Part shown: in pieces, positions 60,314 to 64,000 of the stretch | Numbering within the stretch: position 1 is the stretch's first letter | Layout: every line of letters begins with the position of its first letter | NCBI GenBank assembly: GCA_023421675.1 | Contig: JAEZTC010000009.1 | Span: 1-64,000 of the forward strand | Direction of reading: 5' to 3' | Source of the DNA: Bacillota bacterium | GTDB taxonomy: Bacteria; Bacillota; Clostridia; Acetivibrionales; JANLFN01 | Length of the DNA: 64,000 nt | Notes under the pieces: generated by a model | Seen by the model: the letters and a program-made list of their open reading frames with translations, nothing else | Database searches by the model: none | Told to the model about the DNA's origin: nothing | Program-made: the position numbers and the translations under genes

Positions 60314-62191
60314 CCATGTAAGAGGTATTACCCATTGGGGCTTTCCATCATCTTTTCCCACCTGTTCAGGCAAAAGTCCGATATCTGTACAACCCTTTAC
60401 AGCCCAATCAAGGTATTCAAAAGCTTTTTGAACGTTACCATTTTCAGCATGATAGAGTGCAGCCCAAAGAGTAGTTAAAATCCAGGGATTACCGCCAATG
60501 TAATTATCATATTCATATCTTTTTAACCCGCCAATTCCAGGATTAGACAACACCTTTTCAACAAGTTCAACTGTACTTTTAACTCTATAGTCGTCGGTGT
60601 ACAGAATGTCAAAGGGCACACTGATACCAAGCAGGCTTATATCGACAAGCCAATCCTCAAGAGTGACATCTCGCTTATAACCCTTGGGATTTACCTTTAC
60701 AAAGGTTGTATTATCACTGTTTTCACGGCCCCAGGGATTAAGCTTTACCCTTATGCTTCTGATAAATCTCTTTTCATTATCCTTCCAGAAGTACTTAATG
60801 ATTGCTGCTTCGATATTTTCAGCTGTTGCTATCCACTTTCCAATATAGTCTATGTCCTTGCCAAGAATGCCTGCTATTTCAACACATGCTTTTATTCCTG
60901 CCAATACTGCGGCCGAAGAGTAAAAATGTTCACCGAATCTTTCTTCCCACAAGTCGAAGCTTTGCAAAGGAAGCCCAGTTTCTTCATCTATAAAATCAGT
61001 CATAAAATTGACTGCCTTCGCAGCTGTTTCCCACATTTCAGACAGGAAGCTCCTGTCCCCTGTATTTTTGTAATGCCTTAGAATTCCCCATACCAGTGTT
61101 CCAGTTTCATCTATCTGCAAGCCCCAGGAAGGCCCGAGGTTTCCGTCCATGTGATAACGCTGTTCCCACGACCCATCATCATTTTGAACCGAAGCTGCCC
61201 ATCTGTAAAATTTATCAACAGACTCATGTAAGCCGCTTTTATCCATTGCTTCAGTTATAAATGCAGCATCCCTGCCCCAGCAATATGCATATCTGCCGCA
61301 TTTGGTAAATTCTTCATCTATTTCAGGTGCAGCCAGCAATCCACCGGTTTTTTTGTCGGACATAAGTTTGAAAACCAGGAGAGATCGCCTGTACAGGTCA
61401 TCCAAATCGCTTCTGCCTGTATTAATCACAACTGACTTTTTAAGAAAAGCGTGCCAGTAATCTATAGTTTTCTTTAGTTCTATATCGCTATCCAGCTGTT
61501 TAGACTTTTTCGCTGCATTTTTTACATCCTTGAGAGTATGTGCGGCGGACAGATATAAGTTAAAAATCTTTTTTTCTCCAGGCAGAAATGATCCCAGTTT
61601 CCAGAGAACAGACCCATCCGGCATCATACCTATGCTGTCAAAGCCATTCAATACAGTACTGCTTGCAGCATCGAAAGCATTATTGCCGAGCTGGAACTGG
61701 CAAGCCTCCCTATCAGCACAAATGGATATATAGTAATTATGTCTGTAATGAATAAGCGCATCGGTATCAAAATCAAACAAAGTACCGGCTAGAGCAGGAT
61801 TTGTAGTAATAATGCCCGAATAAGCAGCAAAACCAAGGTTCAATTCATTATTACATATATTTTCAATGTTATAGCTTCTGACAAGAATATCTGATTCAGG
61901 GAGTACAAAATCGGTTTGCGTAATTTTAATACCTCTGTCACGAGCTTCAAATATAGTCTCCACAATATTTGTATCACAAATATACCTTTGAGAATGCTTA
62001 AAAATATCCCTATCCATCCATAAGGTGCTATTCTCAAATTCGGTGAAATAAATACCCGTAAAAAAATTGTCCATATGCTGCGGATAATCTATATTTGGCC
62101 AGAATAGCCTTACAAGCTCACCCTTATCGCCGAGACAGCCCAGCATGCTGGAATTCCCGACTATTGCACTATTAAAATATGTCTTAGCCAT
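60266..62191 (-). CDS. GH15-family glycoside hydrolase (glucoamylase-like)
   Basis: 641 aa, no signal peptide, so probably intracellular. N-terminal beta-sandwich domain (about 1-250) then an (alpha/alpha)6 barrel. Conserved GH15 motifs include GRYAYCWGRDAAF (about 304-316), SWEQRYHMDG, FDLWEERFGEH with a candidate catalytic Glu (about 418-428), and LLPEQVGKDDGKP with the second catalytic-type Glu (about 609). It likely hydrolyses short alpha-glucans or trehalose-like substrates. The exact specificity is open. Confidence 0.88.
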   Translation of the reverse strand: MAKTYFNSAIVGNSSMLGCLGDKGELVRLFWPNIDYPQHMDNFFTGIYFTEFENSTLWMDRDIFKHSQRYICDTNIVETIFEARDRGIKITQTDFVLPESDILVRSYNIENICNNELNLGFAAYSGIITTNPALAGTLFDFDTDALIHYRHNYYISICADREACQFQLGNNAFDAASSTVLNGFDSIGMMPDGSVLWKLGSFLPGEKKIFNLYLSAAHTLKDVKNAAKKSKQLDSDIELKKTIDYWHAFLKKSVVINTGRSDLDDLYRRSLLVFKLMSDKKTGGLLAAPEIDEEFTKCGRYAYCWGRDAAFITEAMDKSGLHESVDKFYRWAASVQNDDGSWEQRYHMDGNLGPSWGLQIDETGTLVWGILRHYKNTGDRSFLSEMWETAAKAVNFMTDFIDEETGLPLQSFDLWEERFGEHFYSSAAVLAGIKACVEIAGILGKDIDYIGKWIATAENIEAAIIKYFWKDNEKRFIRSIRVKLNPWGRENSDNTTFVKVNPKGYKRDVTLEDWLVDISLLGISVPFDILYTDDYRVKSTVELVEKVLSNPGIGGLKRYEYDNYIGGNPWILTTLWAALYHAENGNVQKAFEYLDWAVKGCTDIGLLPEQVGKDDGKPQWVIPLTWSHAMFVLVLFKLFGK

Positions 62192-62406
62192 TTAGCCTCC
62201 ATAATTGAACATCGAGTTTAATAATTAACATTCACCAAAGCCTTTATTTTTACACTAAATTATAACACATAAATATCTTATCCAGCTTGCTGAAAGTTCT
62301 GGTCGTAATAAATAATTTGCTGCTTTAAGTATAAAATAATAATGTTTAAGAAACAATTTAACTGGAAAAGTGTGTATATATTGCGTTATGAAAACTTCGG
62401 AGGTTA

Positions 62407-63654
62407 TTGATGAACTCTGTTATATATTGGACAACTCAAGTAATACAAGTATTGATTTTTATCGCTGGATGCTACTTTTTAGGTGTATCGGTTTTCGGAT
62501 GGATAAAGTTTAAGGAAGAGCCGGCAGAAAAATATAAGCCGGTTAAAAGATTCGCTTTAGTAGTGGCAGCCCATAATGAGGAAAAGGTAATAGGCCATGT
62601 GGTAGACAGCCTCTCAAGGCAAAACTATCCCAAGGAGCTTTATGACATATTCGTAATAGCTGACAACTGTACCGATAAGACAGCCGATATTGCCAAAGCT
62701 CATGGAGCCATTGTTTATAAAAGAGTAAATCTTGAGGAAAGAGGCAAGGGTTTTGCTCTTGAATGGATGTTCAGTAAAATATATCAGATGGAAGACAAAT
62801 ACGATGTTGTAAGCGTTTTTGATGCAGACAACCTTGTTTCTGCAAACTTTCTTCTTGAGATGAACAAGCAGCTTTGCAAAGGACATAAGGTGGTACAGGG
62901 TTACATTGACAGTAAAAATCCCTTTGATTCATGGATTACCTGCTCTTATTCCATAGCTTTCTGGATGTCCAACAGAGTATTCCAGCTTGCAAGATTTTAT
63001 CTCGGATTAAGCTGTGGCCTTTGCGGGACAGGCTTTTGCATCGATCTTGAGGTGCTCAAGAAAATCGGATGGGGTGCAACTTGTCTTACAGAAGATCTTG
63101 AATTTACAATGAAGCTTGCAATGAACGACATGAAGGTTGGATGGGCTCATAACGCGGTTGTCTATGATGAAAAGCCTTTGACACTCGCACAATCATGGAG
63201 GCAAAGAAAACGCTGGATGCAGGGTCATGCTGATTGTGCAAGCAGATTTTTAAAACCGCTTTTTAAGAAAGCTTTCAAGGATGCCAATTTAACTGCTTTT
63301 GATTGTGCTATTTATCTGTTTCAGCCTATAAGGTTTATATTTATAGGGCTTATAACAATTATGCTGTGGATTCAGACAGTTTTCCCCCAATCCCCGTTTT
63401 ATACCCTAAAATATGTTTTCCCAACGGCAGTATGGTATGTATTTGTAACTTTGCAATTCTTTTATGGGCCTTTGATTGTAATGGCCGAGAAGAAATTTAG
63501 ACTCAAAATAGTGTTGGGCTTTTTGATATATCCATTTTACTGCCTGACCTGGGTACCTATAACCATACAGGGCTTTATGAGCAAAAACAATAAAAATTGG
63601 AGCCATACATCTCACACTAGGGAAATCAGTATAAACGACCTTGAAAAGGCCTGA
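62407..63654 (+). CDS. Processive family 2 glycosyltransferase
   Basis: 415 aa membrane enzyme of the cellulose/chitin/hyaluronan-synthase type. One N-terminal transmembrane helix (about 8-28), then a GT-A domain with AHNEE, DNCTDKTADIA, FDADN (DxD) and TEDLEFTM (about 220). The processive hallmark is QRKRWMQG (about 263-270). Two to three C-terminal transmembrane helices follow. The polymer is unknown. A convergent LtaS-type gene ends 13 nt downstream. Confidence 0.9.
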   Translation: MMNSVIYWTTQVIQVLIFIAGCYFLGVSVFGWIKFKEEPAEKYKPVKRFALVVAAHNEEKVIGHVVDSLSRQNYPKELYDIFVIADNCTDKTADIAKAHGAIVYKRVNLEERGKGFALEWMFSKIYQMEDKYDVVSVFDADNLVSANFLLEMNKQLCKGHKVVQGYIDSKNPFDSWITCSYSIAFWMSNRVFQLARFYLGLSCGLCGTGFCIDLEVLKKIGWGATCLTEDLEFTMKLAMNDMKVGWAHNAVVYDEKPLTLAQSWRQRKRWMQGHADCASRFLKPLFKKAFKDANLTAFDCAIYLFQPIRFIFIGLITIMLWIQTVFPQSPFYTLKYVFPTAVWYVFVTLQFFYGPLIVMAEKKFRLKIVLGFLIYPFYCLTWVPITIQGFMSKNNKNWSHTSHTREISINDLEKA

Positions 63655-63667
63655 AAGACTTTACTAA

Positions 63668-64000
63668 TTATTTTACCCTAAAATAATTACCTGAGATAAT
63701 TTCGTCTGCTTTTTCAAGTCCCTCAATTGCAGTCTGTTTTTCCTTTTCTGAAGCAGCATCTCCTATAAACGTTCCATTTGCAAGGACCGCATAGTTCTTG
63801 GTTGTCTTAAGCAGAATCCGGCCCATTGCAGTATTACTGAATTTATTTTCATCAATACCCATCAAATAAGCAACTGTTGGCATTATATCTACCTGTCCTC
63901 CGATAACAGGGCTTATTTCACCCTGATAACTCTTTTGATAAATTATAAGAGGCACCCGTTTATTTTCTTCCTGCCACCAGCTTTCAGAGGGTTCGATCTT
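63668..64000 (-). CDS. LtaS-family sulfatase / phosphoglycerol transferase, C-terminal end (partial at window edge)
   Basis: The reading frame runs on past the right edge; only about 110 residues of the C-terminus are seen. It contains VPLIIYQKSYQGEISPVIGGQVDIMPTVAYLMGID and NTAMGRILL. Both are typical of the C-terminal part of the LtaS / sulfatase superfamily, including the His/Asp metal-ligand region. It is likely membrane-anchored upstream, making lipoteichoic acid or a related anionic polymer. Adjacent to the GT2. Confidence 0.85.
   Translation of the reverse strand, partial: KIEPSESWWQEENKRVPLIIYQKSYQGEISPVIGGQVDIMPTVAYLMGIDENKFSNTAMGRILLKTTKNYAVLANGTFIGDAASEKEKQTAIEGLEKADEIISGNYFRVK

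Noticed and set aside
1..64000. CRISPR arrays, tRNA and rRNA genes, insertion sequences
   Set aside because: No regularly spaced direct repeats with unique spacers, no cloverleaf candidates, no transposase signature found by reading. The palindromic copies near 51.5-52.3 kb are too few and too different to be CRISPR.

Overview
The window is a low-GC Gram-positive chromosome segment. A Firmicute-type flagellar locus, strong AAGGAGG ribosome-binding sites, an S-box riboswitch, a sigI-rsgI pair, disA, and cellulosome-clostridium style carbohydrate-binding modules all point to a mesophilic, anaerobic, probably spore-forming clostridium of the Ruminiclostridium / Clostridium cellulolyticum-cellobioparum group. 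The presence of hgcAB favours a Ruminiclostridium cellobioparum-like species. That placement is inference from gene content, not a database match.

Layout. (1) 1-10.5 kb, minus strand: the late flagellar locus in Bacillus order, comF - yvyF-like - flgM - flgN - flgK - flgK2 - flgL - DUF6470 - fliW - csrA - hag - hag. It has sigma-D promoters before flgM and before the flagellins, and GGA-loop hairpins that look like CsrA sites in the flagellin leaders. (2) 10.9-16.3 kb: a KimA-type potassium transporter, a holin / amidase / holin-like lysis module, and two small conserved genes. (3) 16.3-30.1 kb: a large surface-glycan cluster on both strands with about nine glycosyltransferases, a nucleotide-sugar dehydrogenase, two sugar epimerase/dehydratase-type enzymes (one with a ruined active site) and a beta-propeller/coiled-coil protein. 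(4) 30.2-36.0 kb: an ECF sigma factor with a DUF3795 gene, then arsenic resistance (arsR-acr3-arsC-SDR), then mercury-methylation genes hgcAB. (5) 36.2-51.5 kb: housekeeping genes recD2, HD-GYP, metK with a SAM riboswitch, ftsH, hpt, tilS, dnaB, rplI, gdpP and pheA. (6) 51.5-53 kb: rpsF-ssb-rpsR, interleaved with three copies of a palindromic repeat. (7) 53.2-56.6 kb: sigI-rsgI and a secreted carbohydrate-binding protein, both preceded by the same TACCCC-N20-CGAA sequence. (8) 57-64 kb: a MazG-like protein, disA, radA, a GH15 glucoamylase-like enzyme, a processive GT2 and the end of an LtaS-type sulfatase.

How they fit together. Flagellin output appears to be set at transcription (sigma-D/FlgM) and translation (FliW/CsrA on leader hairpins). 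Three genes connected with c-di-AMP occur here: disA (synthase), gdpP (hydrolase) and a kimA-like potassium importer. SigI/RsgI probably senses an extracellular polysaccharide and drives its own operon plus the neighbouring carbohydrate-binding protein. No tRNA, rRNA, CRISPR array or recognisable transposase was seen.
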